Counted from the stretch's first letter, positions 8,550 to 17,440 are shown. The stretch: 64,000 nt of DNA from Deltaproteobacteria bacterium (GCA_029860075.1 JAOUBX010000010.1:1-64000); one strand, 5' to 3'. Numbers and translations: made by a program. The notes: a model not told the origin generated them from the sequence alone.

Positions 8550-9485
8550 ATGAAGGCCTGGGTTTTTGATAAGTACGGTGAAGCGGATGTTTTATACCTT
8601 GATGATATAAATAAGCCTGAGCCAAAGGATAATGAAATTCTCATCAGAATATGCAGCACCACTGTTGCTGCTGCTGATTGGCGAATGCGGAAGGCTGAAC
8701 CTTTCGTAATGAGATTGATGAATGGACTGACAAGGCCCAAAAAAATAAGAGTGCTTGGCTTTGAATTAGCCGGTGAGGTGGAGTCCGTTGGTAAAGACAT
8801 AAAGCGATTCAAAAAAGGAGATTATGTCTTTGCCTTCTCGGGCCTCCGTTTTGGAACTCACTCCGAATATATATGCCTCCCTGAAAAGGGCTCAACCAGG
8901 TCAGGGTTAGTGGAAAAAATGCCGGAAGGAAGCACATTTAGCTCGGCATCAGCAATTCCCGCCGGAGGCCTGACATCGATATATTTTCTAAAGGAAAAAG
9001 GAAATATAAGCAAAGGAAAGAGAGTTCTTGTTTATGGGGCGTCGGGTAGTGTAGGCACATTCTCTGTACAAATAGCTAAATACTATGGTGCTGAGGTTAC
9101 GGCTGTATGCAGTTCAAAAAATGTAGAGTTGGTAAAGTCTCTCGGTGCCGATCACATTATTGATTACACGAAGGAAAACTACTCCCATAGTCAGAAGGAA
9201 TATGACATTATTTTCGATGCCGTAGGGAAAACAAGCAAATCTGAAGCGAAAAAGGTTCTGGCAAAAGGTGGCCTTTACCTTTCCAGTAAACAAATAGCTA
9301 CTTTCAGCATGGAAAACCTTGGTTTGCTAAAGCAGCTCTACGAAAACAGTGATATTAAAACAGTGGTTGACAGAGAGTATTCTTTTGAGGAAATTCCTGA
9401 GGCCCATCGCTATGTTGAAGGGTTTCATAAAGTTGGCAACGTTGTAGTTAAGGTGGAACAGAAAACCTGTCAAGAACCTTCGTAA
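8550..9485 (+). CDS. Medium-chain dehydrogenase/reductase, zinc-free quinone-reductase type
   Basis: The 311-residue protein has the MDR layout: a GroES-like N-terminal half (LGFELAGEVESVGKDIKRFKKGDYVFAF) and a Rossmann half with VLVYGASGSVGTFSVQIAKYYGA as the NAD(P) site and a typical C-terminal segment (EIPEAHRYVE). The structural and catalytic zinc cysteines of alcohol dehydrogenases are absent, pointing to an NADPH-dependent quinone or enone reductase. AGGAGAGG lies before the start. Family 1 repeats follow the stop directly, so it sits inside the repeat-rich island; its substrate is not readable. Confidence 0.88.
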   Translation: MKAWVFDKYGEADVLYLDDINKPEPKDNEILIRICSTTVAAADWRMRKAEPFVMRLMNGLTRPKKIRVLGFELAGEVESVGKDIKRFKKGDYVFAFSGLRFGTHSEYICLPEKGSTRSGLVEKMPEGSTFSSASAIPAGGLTSIYFLKEKGNISKGKRVLVYGASGSVGTFSVQIAKYYGAEVTAVCSSKNVELVKSLGADHIIDYTKENYSHSQKEYDIIFDAVGKTSKSEAKKVLAKGGLYLSSKQIATFSMENLGLLKQLYENSDIKTVVDREYSFEEIPEAHRYVEGFHKVGNVVVKVEQKTCQEPS

Positions 9486-9492
9486 TGCCGGC

Positions 9493-9600
9493 AATGGGAT
9501 CGGACCATCTTGAATAACTGAAAACAAAAGATGAGAACTGAATGGGGTCGGACAGAGTTAACTAATTGTACTTAAAAGAAAAAACACTGAAAACAGCCCC
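9493..9600 (+). repeat. Family 1 repeat, two truncated copies in tandem
   Basis: Bases 9494-9535 repeat the left half (GGGATCGGACC, ACTGAAAACAAAAGATGAG). Bases 9543-9600 begin again with TGGGGTCGGAC and run through AACTAATTGTA to CTGAAAACAGCCCC. The second version matches 16708-16747, so two sub-families exist. The copies lie between the dehydrogenase stop and a REP palindrome. Confidence 0.7.
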
Positions 9601-9636
9601 GTAGGGCGTATAAGCCTGCGCCATACGCCGAATGAT
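9601..9636 (+). repeat. REP element (family 2), left copy
   Basis: A 36-bp unit begins with GTAG, the tetranucleotide typical of REPs, followed by an imperfect hairpin GGCGTAT ... ATACGCC around AAGCCTGCGCC. The same unit is inverted at 9928-9963 and direct at 18384-18419. This copy sits just upstream of the deleted RAYT. Confidence 0.8.
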
Positions 9637-9650
9637 TAAATAACACCATA

Positions 9651-10023
9651 ATGCCAAACTACAGACGACAAAGAATCGAAGGTGCCGGCTACTTTTTCAC
9701 CGTTAATTTGTTAGAAAGAAAAAAATTACTTTTTACCGACCATATTGAGTTACTTCGGGAATCGGTTCAAAAGATAAAGAAGCGAAGGCCTTTTTACATT
9801 GATGGATGAACATGTCGATGATTGGCATCATTCGACTTTTCATAAGCTTGCTAAAAAGGGTATTTATCCTGAAAATTGGGTGAGTTGTGATATAAAGGAT
9901 GTTCAGGCTGGTGATGAGGGGGATTATTTCATGCGGCGGATGGCGCAGGCTTATCCATCCTACGGGTCTGCGTATTTGATAAAGTTGCATTATCTGGGCA
10001 ATGCCCAGCCTGTAAAACTATGA
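9651..10023 (+). pseudogene. Second RAYT, internally deleted and frameshifted
   Basis: From ATG 9651 the frame reads MPNYRRQRIEGAGYFFTVNL and continues to RRPFYIDG, the normal N-terminus of a RAYT of a different subgroup from the one at 228. It stops at 9801-9806. In the next frame, from 9799, EHVDDWHHSTFHKLAKKGIY matches the RAYT C-terminus. The middle, with the HUH histidines and catalytic tyrosine, is missing, so the gene is dead. The second frame then runs through an inverted REP and ends at 10023, overlapping the next gene's ATG. The pair of REPs facing each other around it suggests they were its substrates. Confidence 0.85.
9928..9963 (-). repeat. REP element (family 2), right inverted copy
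   Basis: The reverse complement of this segment begins GTAGGATGGATAAGCCTGCG and matches the copies at 9601 and 18384 over about 36 bases with few differences. With the left copy it frames the deleted RAYT in inverted orientation, a REPIN-like arrangement. Confidence 0.8.
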
Positions 10024-10916
10024 AGCTAGAAAAAGCCTTATCACTAGAACTCGGTCAGAATTTAGCAGCTGAGAAAGCGGACCAGCTTTACCTTACTGGA
10101 AAACTCCGCTCAAAGTATGAGTTTGAATGTCCTGACCCGAATTGCGATGCTCAAGTAACATGTGCAAATCTTGATAGACCGAAGCACCTTCGGAAACGCG
10201 ACCCCTACTATAAATTTGTTTCTCAACATAAAGATAACTGTAATATCGGAAAAGAAATTAAGTTAAAGAGAGGGTATACAATAGGTCAGACAGACGATCT
10301 TTATGGTTACGAAGATGTATTCCATGAGAATTCTGTCCGCTTAAATCTCCAGCCACCTTCTGTGTATCGATCTGATTCTAACCGGAGAACAGAAGAAAAT
10401 AAAGGTGACTACAGGTCCCTCGGTCACAAAAACCAGTATTCCGGAAATCGAAAAATACAACAAAGAAAAACACTCAGTGCACTAGTAGATTCTTTTCTTA
10501 ATGGAGAAAACTTCGATGTGCAACTTCCAAAAACAGGTTTTATTTCCCTTCAGGATTTATTTATTAAGGTAGATAATCAAGATATTTCTGAACTTCAAGA
10601 TGATTACCGCGTTTATTATGGCAAGGCATGGTTAAATAAAACTGTATCTGGCAAAGAATTCTACGTTCGTTTTGTAAATAAGCTGCGTCATGGAAAATTA
10701 GAGATTAGACCTACTTTCTTTATCAGTAGTGAGTTGATTGAGCAATATAGTTACAAGAAATTTCATCGGCACAGCTTAGAGACTTTAGTGAACAGGACTC
10801 AAAAAGACATATTCCTGATCTCTGAAACAGCGCCTGTCTTGGATCGAGCGGGGAAACATATCAACTTTTATTTAGAAGGATTGAGTTACATGGATTACCG
10901 TATTTCTCGAGCATAA
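10020..10916 (+). CDS. Hypothetical protein with N-terminal cysteine/histidine zinc-like motif
   Basis: The 298-residue protein has cysteines at CPDPNCDAQVTC followed by a histidine and cysteine in FVSQHKDNCNIG (residues about 38-74), a layout that resembles the zinc knuckle of CoiA-like proteins. The middle (about 95-150) is polar and probably disordered. The C-terminal part is alpha/beta with no catalytic motif I can name. Its ATG overlaps the frame of the RAYT remnant. A rho-independent terminator follows, so it is a separate unit from the lexA operon downstream. Function unknown; its position suggests an accessory or defence role, which is inference. Confidence 0.6.
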   Translation: MKLEKALSLELGQNLAAEKADQLYLTGKLRSKYEFECPDPNCDAQVTCANLDRPKHLRKRDPYYKFVSQHKDNCNIGKEIKLKRGYTIGQTDDLYGYEDVFHENSVRLNLQPPSVYRSDSNRRTEENKGDYRSLGHKNQYSGNRKIQQRKTLSALVDSFLNGENFDVQLPKTGFISLQDLFIKVDNQDISELQDDYRVYYGKAWLNKTVSGKEFYVRFVNKLRHGKLEIRPTFFISSELIEQYSYKKFHRHSLETLVNRTQKDIFLISETAPVLDRAGKHINFYLEGLSYMDYRISRA

Positions 10917-10966
10917 CAATGAAGGGGACATTGAATTGTAGATAGTATCTACTTGGAGAGTAGAAT

Positions 10967-11006
10967 AAAGGGAAGGAATTAAGGAGAGATCTTCCCTTAT
11001 TTTTTT
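10967..11006 (+). terminator. Rho-independent terminator
   Basis: AAGGGAAG (10968-10975) pairs with CTTCCCTT (10991-10998), followed directly by ATTTTTTT. It lies 50 bases after the zinc-motif gene and separates it from the lexA operon. Confidence 0.8.
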
Positions 11007-11046
11007 GCTATTTCATATCTTGATTTTTAGAATAGTGTACATTAAT

Positions 11047-11068
11047 ATAGTGTAAATAATAACACTAT
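11047..11068 (+). promoter_or_regulatory. Palindromic operator candidate upstream of lexA
   Basis: ATAGTGT (11047-11053) and ACACTAT (11062-11068) are perfect inverted 7-mers eight bases apart, ending 22 bases before the lexA start. A further AGTGTAC half-like motif is at 11035. Position and symmetry suit a LexA autoregulation site, although LexA boxes vary by phylum and this sequence is not a known consensus. Confidence 0.55.
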
Positions 11069-11090
11069 TGCGACCTCATACTATATTCTC

Positions 11091-11732
11091 ATGAAGAACC
11101 TTACTAATAAGCAATCAGAAATTTATGAATTTATTGTTTCGTGGGTGAGGGATAATGGTTATCCCCCTACATATATGGAAATATGTAATTACTTTAAGTT
11201 CAGTAGTATTACATCTGTAAAGAATCATCTGCTGCTTATAGAGAAAAAAGGTTATATCCACTTGAACCCAGGGAAAGCTCGCGGGATACAGTTAACATTT
11301 CAAAATGAACCGACAAGTCAGCAACAGGTGGATTCAATTCCTCTATTAGGTTGTATCGCAGCAGGTGTTCCTATATGGGCAGAGCAAAATTTTGAAGAAC
11401 ATCTACCTATACCACCTGCAATGTTTGGAGATGGTGAACTCTTCGCTCTTCATGTTGTTGGTGACAGCATGACAGGTGTAGGGATCAATAATGGTGATAT
11501 TGCTGTAATACAGAGGCGAGATAGTGTCGAAAATGGGGAAATTGCTGCTGTACTTATTGAGGGAGAAGCTACGTTAAAAAGAGTTTATTTGTCATCTAAT
11601 ATGTTTGTTCTTAAATCAGAAAACCCTGCCTTTAAAGACCTCAGCTATACTAAGGATCAAAGACATTATATCCAAATTCTTGGACGATATCAGGGAATTG
11701 TGCGAACTGGGAATAATAGGCGTTACTTATGA
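11091..11732 (+). CDS. lexA: LexA-type repressor/self-cleaving S24 protease
   Basis: The 213-residue protein has a LexA winged-helix N-terminus (LTNKQSEIYEFIVSWVRDNG, then PPTYMEICNYFKFSS and a wing to about residue 70). The cleavage site Ala91-Gly92 is in GCIAAGVP, and the catalytic pair is Ser126 (VVGDSMTG) and Lys163 (EATLKRVY). All residues needed for RecA-stimulated self-cleavage are present. Its TGA overlaps the methylase ATG (ATGA), so it is translationally coupled to a restriction-type pair. It may be the controller of that operon, releasing it on DNA damage, rather than or besides the general SOS repressor. A palindrome lies just upstream. Confidence 0.9.
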   Translation: MKNLTNKQSEIYEFIVSWVRDNGYPPTYMEICNYFKFSSITSVKNHLLLIEKKGYIHLNPGKARGIQLTFQNEPTSQQQVDSIPLLGCIAAGVPIWAEQNFEEHLPIPPAMFGDGELFALHVVGDSMTGVGINNGDIAVIQRRDSVENGEIAAVLIEGEATLKRVYLSSNMFVLKSENPAFKDLSYTKDQRHYIQILGRYQGIVRTGNNRRYL

Positions 11733-14700
11733 ATATTTTAAATGAAGCAAAATCTTTTGGCTGTCACGATCTAGTCATATTAGGTGATGAACCTACCCCT
11801 AGACATCTTGACTACCTTGATTTGTTGAACACAGCAAGTAAGGGTGATTTAAAGGTAGATGCAGTTGCTGAATTCCAGGCAAGACCTTTGCTTTATATTG
11901 TTTCTGGTGATCGAAAGCAAAATATTGATGACAAGACTATATTGGATTTGCAGTGGCTTTTGGCTAACCGTGGAGAAAGGGCATATGTAGGTATCATGAA
12001 CCCAGGCGAACTAAATGTTTACCCTGTCAACTTGGACCGTTCAGTCCTGGCTAAAGGGAATAAGCCGAAGACAATTAAACAGGAAGCCCCGGAGGCCCCC
12101 CTCTTTTTTCAAAGTGTTGTAAGCGGCTCCTTTACAATGGAAGGCCAGCCAGAAGCTGCTGATTATGTTTTCAAGACAATTCATGACGCCATGACCTATT
12201 CTTCTAAAGACCTGATAGGGCATGGACTAAACCCTCTGGATGTTCTTTCATTTCTCGGCAGGGCACTGTTTTTCCGTTTTCTTTGCGACCGTAAAATAGT
12301 CAAATGTAGTGAGCTTGCTTCAATAAGCCCTCAAGCAAAAACGCCCGGTGACTGTTTCCGTAATGTGGAAAGCGCGGTTGCAACATGCAAGTGGCTAGAT
12401 GAAACCTTCAATGGCGATTTGCTCCCTCTCTCTGATGATTATTCAATTGCATTTAATAAGGCAGCACAACAGACCAATGGTAGTTTGTTTAAACATTTGT
12501 GTGCCATCATGGAAGGCTGGGATCGTGTTGGAGTTGAAACTTTTCAATTAACCATCGACTGGGGTGACTTGGACTTTGCTCATATTCCAATTGGAGTTCT
12601 CAGCCAGGTTTACGAGAACTTCAGCAGAATATGGGATAAGCGGGCGGAAGAGACAAGTGTTTACTACACGCCTAAAGATATAGCGCGATATCTTGTGGAT
12701 GATGCGTTTGAAGGAATTAAAGACAAGAAAAATGCAAGAATTCTGGACCCTAGTTGTGGAGCCGGTATTTTCTTGGTTCTTGCCTTCAGGAAGCTTGTGG
12801 CGGCCCGATGGGAGCATGACGGGAAAAGGCCGGATACGAAAACGATCCAATCTATTCTATACAATCAGATATGCGGCTTCGACATCAGCGAATCGGCTCT
12901 TCGCTTGGCTGCGTTGTCTCTATATATCACCGCTATAGAACTTAATGGAACGCCTCGCCCCCCTAAAAGCTTGAAGTTTCCAAAACCATTACAAGGTGTA
13001 GCACTTTACAATCACAAACGCCCGGAGGAAGAGGAAAACACAGGTTTTGTGCTGGGTAGTTTGTGGGATGATCTATCCGATAATTTTAATGGCAGTTTCG
13101 ATATGGTTATCGGAAACCCCCCATGGAGCCGTCTTACAGGTAAAACAGATGCGGAAAAAAAAGAGGTCAAAAAACATAACGTATCTTTTACCAAGCTGAT
13201 TCGCAAAGCCTTAAATGAGCGTGGCCTCAAGAATATCGCTAAGAATTACCAAAATCCTGATAACAATCCTGACCTCCCGTTTTTGTGGAAAGCAACACTT
13301 TGGGCTAAACCTGATGCTATTATTGCCATGGTATTGCCTGCAAGAATCTTTCTCAAACAATCTGGCCCCGGCACGCGCGCTTTTAATGCGATATTAAAAG
13401 GCCTCGAAATTACGGGGATTCTTAACGGATCGAACCTGTCGGACAGCAAAGACGTATGGCCTGATATGGGCCAGCCTTTTATGCTCTTTTTTGCGCGTAA
13501 CCGCGTGCCTGACGAAAACCACTATTTCCATTTTGTTACTCCTCATTTTGAAAAACGACTAAATGACAAAGGACGTATTCGAATTGATTATCAGGCCGCT
13601 CAACCTATAGCTGTTGGCAAGGTTATAGAAGATTCTAATCTTTTGAAAATTTTAGCAGTTGGAACGTTTCTTGACGTGGAGATAGTTCATAAAATTAATG
13701 CTATGGAGTGGCCAACAGTTAAAGCCTATTGGAAGAAATCAGGTTTATATACAAGTAAAGGTTATGATCTGTCGGCTAAGCAAAAACAAGAAGATGCTTC
13801 TTTTTTGCGAGACTTACCCAATTTCTCACCTCCGAACAATAATGGATTTTCTGTTAATATTTCATTGTTACCAAAGTTCAAATTCACTACAGCACAAATT
13901 AATCCTGAGAAACCTACTGCACATAGAACGCGTGACCCTGAGCTATACAAGCCACCATTATTAATTGTATCTCAATCGCCAAGCAATTCAGTAATTTCAC
14001 CCAAGTCATGGATGGCACGAAACCCTATAGCGTTTAGAAAAAAGTTTTATGGTTACTCTGCTTATGGCTGTGAAAAAGCGGACGGGATATTGGCACTTCT
14101 TTATCTACTTACTCATAGTATGTTATTCAGATATCATGCACTAATAACGAGCTCTATAATGGGTGCTGAACGGAGGTCAATGACAAAATCAGATCTTGAC
14201 AATTTCCCATTTCCTGAGATTAATGCCTTGTCAAAAAAGCAATATGAATATTCCTTAGAACTATCCAATGAGCTTGAAAATGCAACGATAAAACCTTGGC
14301 AGGCAATCAATAACTTTATTTTTGATCTATATGAATTGGATGAATTTGACCGGCAGGTTATTAGTGACACGCTTGATGTTGCACCTCCCTATAAGGAATT
14401 TCGTGACCGTGCTAATTCATGGCCAACGAAGAATGAACGGAAAACTTTTTATGATGAACTTCAAAGATTACTTGCACCATCTTTTACGGTAACTAATGAG
14501 ACTGTATCTATCGATGAAATTGATAATGTAGGGAAGGGTATTCATTCACCTTGGCATTTTTTTACTATTTCTTCGACTGCCAGTTCTCAAAATATATCGA
14601 AGGAGGTATTGTCTTCTTTGATTTTCCAGATCACTAGAGAAGCTAACAAGACAGGATGCAGCCGCGCTATTATCCATGAAGAAGGGCTTCTTCTTGTTGG

Positions 14701-14803
14701 CATTATTGGGCAATATCGCTATTGGACTTTAAGCCGTGCCCGCCTTTGTGCGATGGATATTATACGTAATCATCTTGTTGTCTTTCCTGTAGGGCGTAAC
14801 TAA
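11729..14803 (+). CDS. Eco57I-like N6-adenine DNA methylase
   Basis: The 1024-residue protein has the SAM motif DPSCGAGIFL near residue 340 and the catalytic NPPW near 463, in the order of gamma-class N6-adenine methylases (Eco57I/type IIG group). TSVYYTPKDIARYLVD precedes motif I as usual. Residues 1-150 form an alpha/beta domain (VDAVAEFQARPLLYIV) without a clear PD-(D/E)xK set. The C-terminal half from about 600 probably includes target recognition; FPEINALSKKQYEYSLEL is typical of its helices. It overlaps lexA by four bases and the next gene by one. No complete nuclease domain is seen, so cleavage probably comes from the downstream partner. Confidence 0.88.
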   Translation: MNILNEAKSFGCHDLVILGDEPTPRHLDYLDLLNTASKGDLKVDAVAEFQARPLLYIVSGDRKQNIDDKTILDLQWLLANRGERAYVGIMNPGELNVYPVNLDRSVLAKGNKPKTIKQEAPEAPLFFQSVVSGSFTMEGQPEAADYVFKTIHDAMTYSSKDLIGHGLNPLDVLSFLGRALFFRFLCDRKIVKCSELASISPQAKTPGDCFRNVESAVATCKWLDETFNGDLLPLSDDYSIAFNKAAQQTNGSLFKHLCAIMEGWDRVGVETFQLTIDWGDLDFAHIPIGVLSQVYENFSRIWDKRAEETSVYYTPKDIARYLVDDAFEGIKDKKNARILDPSCGAGIFLVLAFRKLVAARWEHDGKRPDTKTIQSILYNQICGFDISESALRLAALSLYITAIELNGTPRPPKSLKFPKPLQGVALYNHKRPEEEENTGFVLGSLWDDLSDNFNGSFDMVIGNPPWSRLTGKTDAEKKEVKKHNVSFTKLIRKALNERGLKNIAKNYQNPDNNPDLPFLWKATLWAKPDAIIAMVLPARIFLKQSGPGTRAFNAILKGLEITGILNGSNLSDSKDVWPDMGQPFMLFFARNRVPDENHYFHFVTPHFEKRLNDKGRIRIDYQAAQPIAVGKVIEDSNLLKILAVGTFLDVEIVHKINAMEWPTVKAYWKKSGLYTSKGYDLSAKQKQEDASFLRDLPNFSPPNNNGFSVNISLLPKFKFTTAQINPEKPTAHRTRDPELYKPPLLIVSQSPSNSVISPKSWMARNPIAFRKKFYGYSAYGCEKADGILALLYLLTHSMLFRYHALITSSIMGAERRSMTKSDLDNFPFPEINALSKKQYEYSLELSNELENATIKPWQAINNFIFDLYELDEFDRQVISDTLDVAPPYKEFRDRANSWPTKNERKTFYDELQRLLAPSFTVTNETVSIDEIDNVGKGIHSPWHFFTISSTASSQNISKEVLSSLIFQITREANKTGCSRAIIHEEGLLLVGIIGQYRYWTLSRARLCAMDIIRNHLVVFPVGRN

Positions 14804-15498
14804 TGGCGGTAGGCTTTTTCACTCACGGCATAGAATATACCTTGCCGCACCCACCGATTCCAAAGCGTACAATTCTGCTGTTGTGCAATGTAATCAAAAG
14901 AGCATGGCAGTTGCTCCAAGAAAAGCCACCGTCAGGTTTTATTATTCATTCGGCGCATGAGGATACTATTACCCAAGTGCTGGTTGAGATTATTGAAAAC
15001 CATTTGCGAAAAAATGGAGATATTCCCGGATTTAACTATGCTCTCTTCGGCAAGGTTATCCGTGAACCCAAGATCACAAATTTTGACAAGAAACACCCCG
15101 ACAAGATGCCTGATATCTTCTTTGATTTAAAACGGGAAAAACAACCAGTTTTAAATGATCAAGATGGCCTCTTTGTGGAATGTAAACCCGTTGGCAAAAC
15201 ACATCCTATTTTATCGTGCTATTGCAACAAAGGGCTGGTGAGGTTTGTAAATGGAGACTATGCATGGGCAATGCAGGATGCTCTGATAGTTGGATACAAC
15301 AAAGATTCATATTCATTTACAAAACTTGCATCTGTTCTTGGTGATAACAGTAAAAATGTTGATTTGAACGTAACTGCGCATTCTATTGTTAGTAAATCTG
15401 AATTCTACACTTCAACTCATAACAGAGATTTTGAGTGGCTAGAAAGAAATGGTACCGCTTGCCCTATAGAAGTATCACACCTTTGGCTAAAGGTGTAG
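14803..15498 (+). CDS. PD-(D/E)xK-type nuclease candidate, partner of the methylase
   Basis: The 231-residue protein has MPDIFFDL (Asp104), then after about 20 residues GLFVECKPV with Glu126 and Lys128, the hydrophobic-strand D...ExK arrangement of restriction-endonuclease folds. A preceding helix carries EDTITQVLVEIIE (Glu53, Glu62). I recall similar small proteins beside Eco57I-like methylases. Its ATG shares one base with the methylase TAA, so the two are made together. The likely role is DNA cleavage in a restriction or methylation-sensing defence unit. Length agrees with a single-domain nuclease; the DNA target is unknown. Confidence 0.7.
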   Translation: MAVGFFTHGIEYTLPHPPIPKRTILLLCNVIKRAWQLLQEKPPSGFIIHSAHEDTITQVLVEIIENHLRKNGDIPGFNYALFGKVIREPKITNFDKKHPDKMPDIFFDLKREKQPVLNDQDGLFVECKPVGKTHPILSCYCNKGLVRFVNGDYAWAMQDALIVGYNKDSYSFTKLASVLGDNSKNVDLNVTAHSIVSKSEFYTSTHNRDFEWLERNGTACPIEVSHLWLKV

Positions 15499-15581
15499 GA
15501 AATACAAGAGTGGATAAGCTGCGTCATCCACTCTGCCTGACTACCGTAATGCCCCTAAAACATTAGGTATTTTAGTTTCAC

Positions 15582-16664
15582 ATGAATAATATTCCCAAAA
15601 ATTTGAAAAAAATTGGTTTTGACAAATGGTTCCTGGAGTCGGTTAGCCCTGAAAGTCAGGAAAACTTTGAAATAGCCAGGGTAGTCGCTGTACACAAAGA
15701 TAGCTACATAATAAGTAATGGCGTCGTTGACGTTTTAGCCGAATTAGTCGGAAAAATAACATTCAGCGCTTCATCTCCCCTTGATTATCCCGCAGTGGGT
15801 GATTGGGTCCTTGCCAATTTTTACGATGAAAATAGCTTCGCAATCATTCACGAGGTCTTACCACGCAAGTCCTTGTTGAAAAGAAAAACACCGGGGAAGA
15901 AAATTGATTTCCAGTTGATTGCCGCCAATATGGATGTTGCATTTATCGTTCAATCTTTGAATGAAAATTTTAATCTTCGACGCCTTGAACGTTATCTCGT
16001 CATGGTTAACGAAAATAATATCGACCCCATTGTACTGTTGAGCAAGAGTGACCTCCTTTCCGACAAAGACATATCGAAGAGAATTGAAGAAATACAAAAA
16101 ATTATGCCCCGCTTGCAAATAGTACCTTTTAGCAATGAAAATGAATCCGGCCCGGGCAGTGTAAAAGAAATGATGAAACCTGGACTAAGCTATTGCCTGT
16201 TGGGATCGTCAGGAGTCGGCAAAACAACGTTAATAAACAAGCTCATCGGTGAATCAATTTATAAAACCAAAACGGTCAGTAAGAAAGAAAGTAAAGGAAG
16301 GCATGCCACAACTCACAGGCAGCTTATTAAACTGGAATCGGGTCCAATGATAGTCGACACGCCGGGCATGCGTGAACTGGGGAATTTCTCGGTAGATACG
16401 GGACTCGATGAAACATTTGCCGAAATCATCACTCTGTCTGAAGAATGCCGCTTCAATGATTGTACACATGTTGGAGAAAAGGGCTGTGCCCTTTTGGATG
16501 CCGTTGAAAAAGGGCAATTATCGGCTGACCGCTATCAAAATTATATAAAAATGTCTAAAGAATCTACTTACAATGAAATGTCATATTTGGAGAAGAGAAG
16601 AAAAGACAAGGAATTTGGAAAACTCTGCAAGACGGTAATGAAGCACAAAAAAAGTCAAAGGTAG
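15582..16664 (+). CDS. rsgA: Ribosome small-subunit-dependent GTPase A
   Basis: The 360-residue protein has an OB-fold N-terminus, then a circularly permuted GTPase: SKSDL (G4) comes before LGSSGVGKTTLINKL (G1) and DTPGMREL (G3). The C-terminal zinc site is CRFNDCTHVGEKGCAL, giving Cys-x4-Cys-x-His-x5-Cys. RsgA helps late 30S subunit maturation. This is a housekeeping gene inside an accessory region; bacteria often carry a second RsgA-like copy, so it may be an extra one. A family 1-type repeat follows the stop. Confidence 0.95.
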   Translation: MNNIPKNLKKIGFDKWFLESVSPESQENFEIARVVAVHKDSYIISNGVVDVLAELVGKITFSASSPLDYPAVGDWVLANFYDENSFAIIHEVLPRKSLLKRKTPGKKIDFQLIAANMDVAFIVQSLNENFNLRRLERYLVMVNENNIDPIVLLSKSDLLSDKDISKRIEEIQKIMPRLQIVPFSNENESGPGSVKEMMKPGLSYCLLGSSGVGKTTLINKLIGESIYKTKTVSKKESKGRHATTHRQLIKLESGPMIVDTPGMRELGNFSVDTGLDETFAEIITLSEECRFNDCTHVGEKGCALLDAVEKGQLSADRYQNYIKMSKESTYNEMSYLEKRRKDKEFGKLCKTVMKHKKSQR

Positions 16665-16689
16665 TGCCTGGCATTAGAGAAGGGGGCCT

Positions 16690-16840
16690 TCCGGGGATTG
16701 ATCAGGTAACTAACTGTAATCAAAAGTAAAAACATGAAAACAGCCCCAAAAAATTAAAATTACTTTTGTATCGTAAAAGGTGTGTTTTAGAGAGGGAAAA
16801 AAGATTTTTTCCAAAAGTTGAAATGATAGTTCTATAGAAA
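16690..16840 (+). repeat. Family 1 repeat, diverged copy D
   Basis: GTAACTAACTGTAATCAAAA and CATGAAAACAGCCCC match the second sub-copy at 9543-9600. The stretch from about 16785 (TTTTAGAGAGGGAAAAAAG, AGTTGAAAT) parallels 7045-7100 after copy B. It separates rsgA from the lipoprotein gene. Confidence 0.55.
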
Positions 16841-16846
16841 CTGTGA

Positions 16847-17374
16847 ATGAGGCAAACGATGTGTAAAAAACAATTTAAAGTTGTTCGGGAATGTAATTAC
16901 AAGAAATATTTTTTTACTTTTTTAACCCTGTTGCTATCGGCACTTTTTTTGATATCCTGCGGTGGGGGAGGAGGTGGTGGTGATGGTGGTGGTGGTGATG
17001 GTGGTGGTGGTGATAATGTTGGAGGTGTTGGACCTAACGTACTTGTATCCGAGGGCACAGTTTCCTCACCAATTGTTATCGACTTTACAAAAGATATTCC
17101 CTATTCCGGGCAGGTTAATACGACAGAAAGCTTCTATAACATAAGTAGTGTGACGGCCGGTACAAGTTACAATATAACAATTAGTAGCTTGTCCGATGAT
17201 ATCGATCTTTTTGTCTATCGTGATGCAGTTTTTTCCTCACTCTTATGCTCTTCTGAACTAAACGGCACCATAAATGAGAGTTGCACTGCTATCCCTACCG
17301 GGAAGTCTATATATATAAACGTAGATGGCAGGTTCACCCTGGCAGGTACTGCCTTTACGCTGGAAATTTTCTAG
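16847..17374 (+). CDS. Putative lipoprotein with Gly-Asp linker and PPC-like domain
   Basis: The 175-residue protein has a charged N-terminus, a hydrophobic stretch and the lipobox LFLISC followed by a run of glycines and two GGGGD units, a typical flexible tether. The remainder (SEGTVSSPIVID, YSGQVNTTESFYNI, DIDLFVYRD) has the strand pattern of bacterial pre-peptidase C-terminal (PPC) domains, which bind or support extracellular proteins. It is only one domain long, with no protease. The glycine tract is encoded by a GGT-rich microsatellite (16966-17012) that could change length by slippage. A later ATG at 16859 is possible. Confidence 0.7.
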   Translation: MRQTMCKKQFKVVRECNYKKYFFTFLTLLLSALFLISCGGGGGGGDGGGGDGGGGDNVGGVGPNVLVSEGTVSSPIVIDFTKDIPYSGQVNTTESFYNISSVTAGTSYNITISSLSDDIDLFVYRDAVFSSLLCSSELNGTINESCTAIPTGKSIYINVDGRFTLAGTAFTLEIF

Positions 17375-17440
17375 ATAGAGCACCGTAGATAGCCTCTGGG
17401 GAATCAGGCAGAAATAATATGATTCCAGGATGGTATCTAC

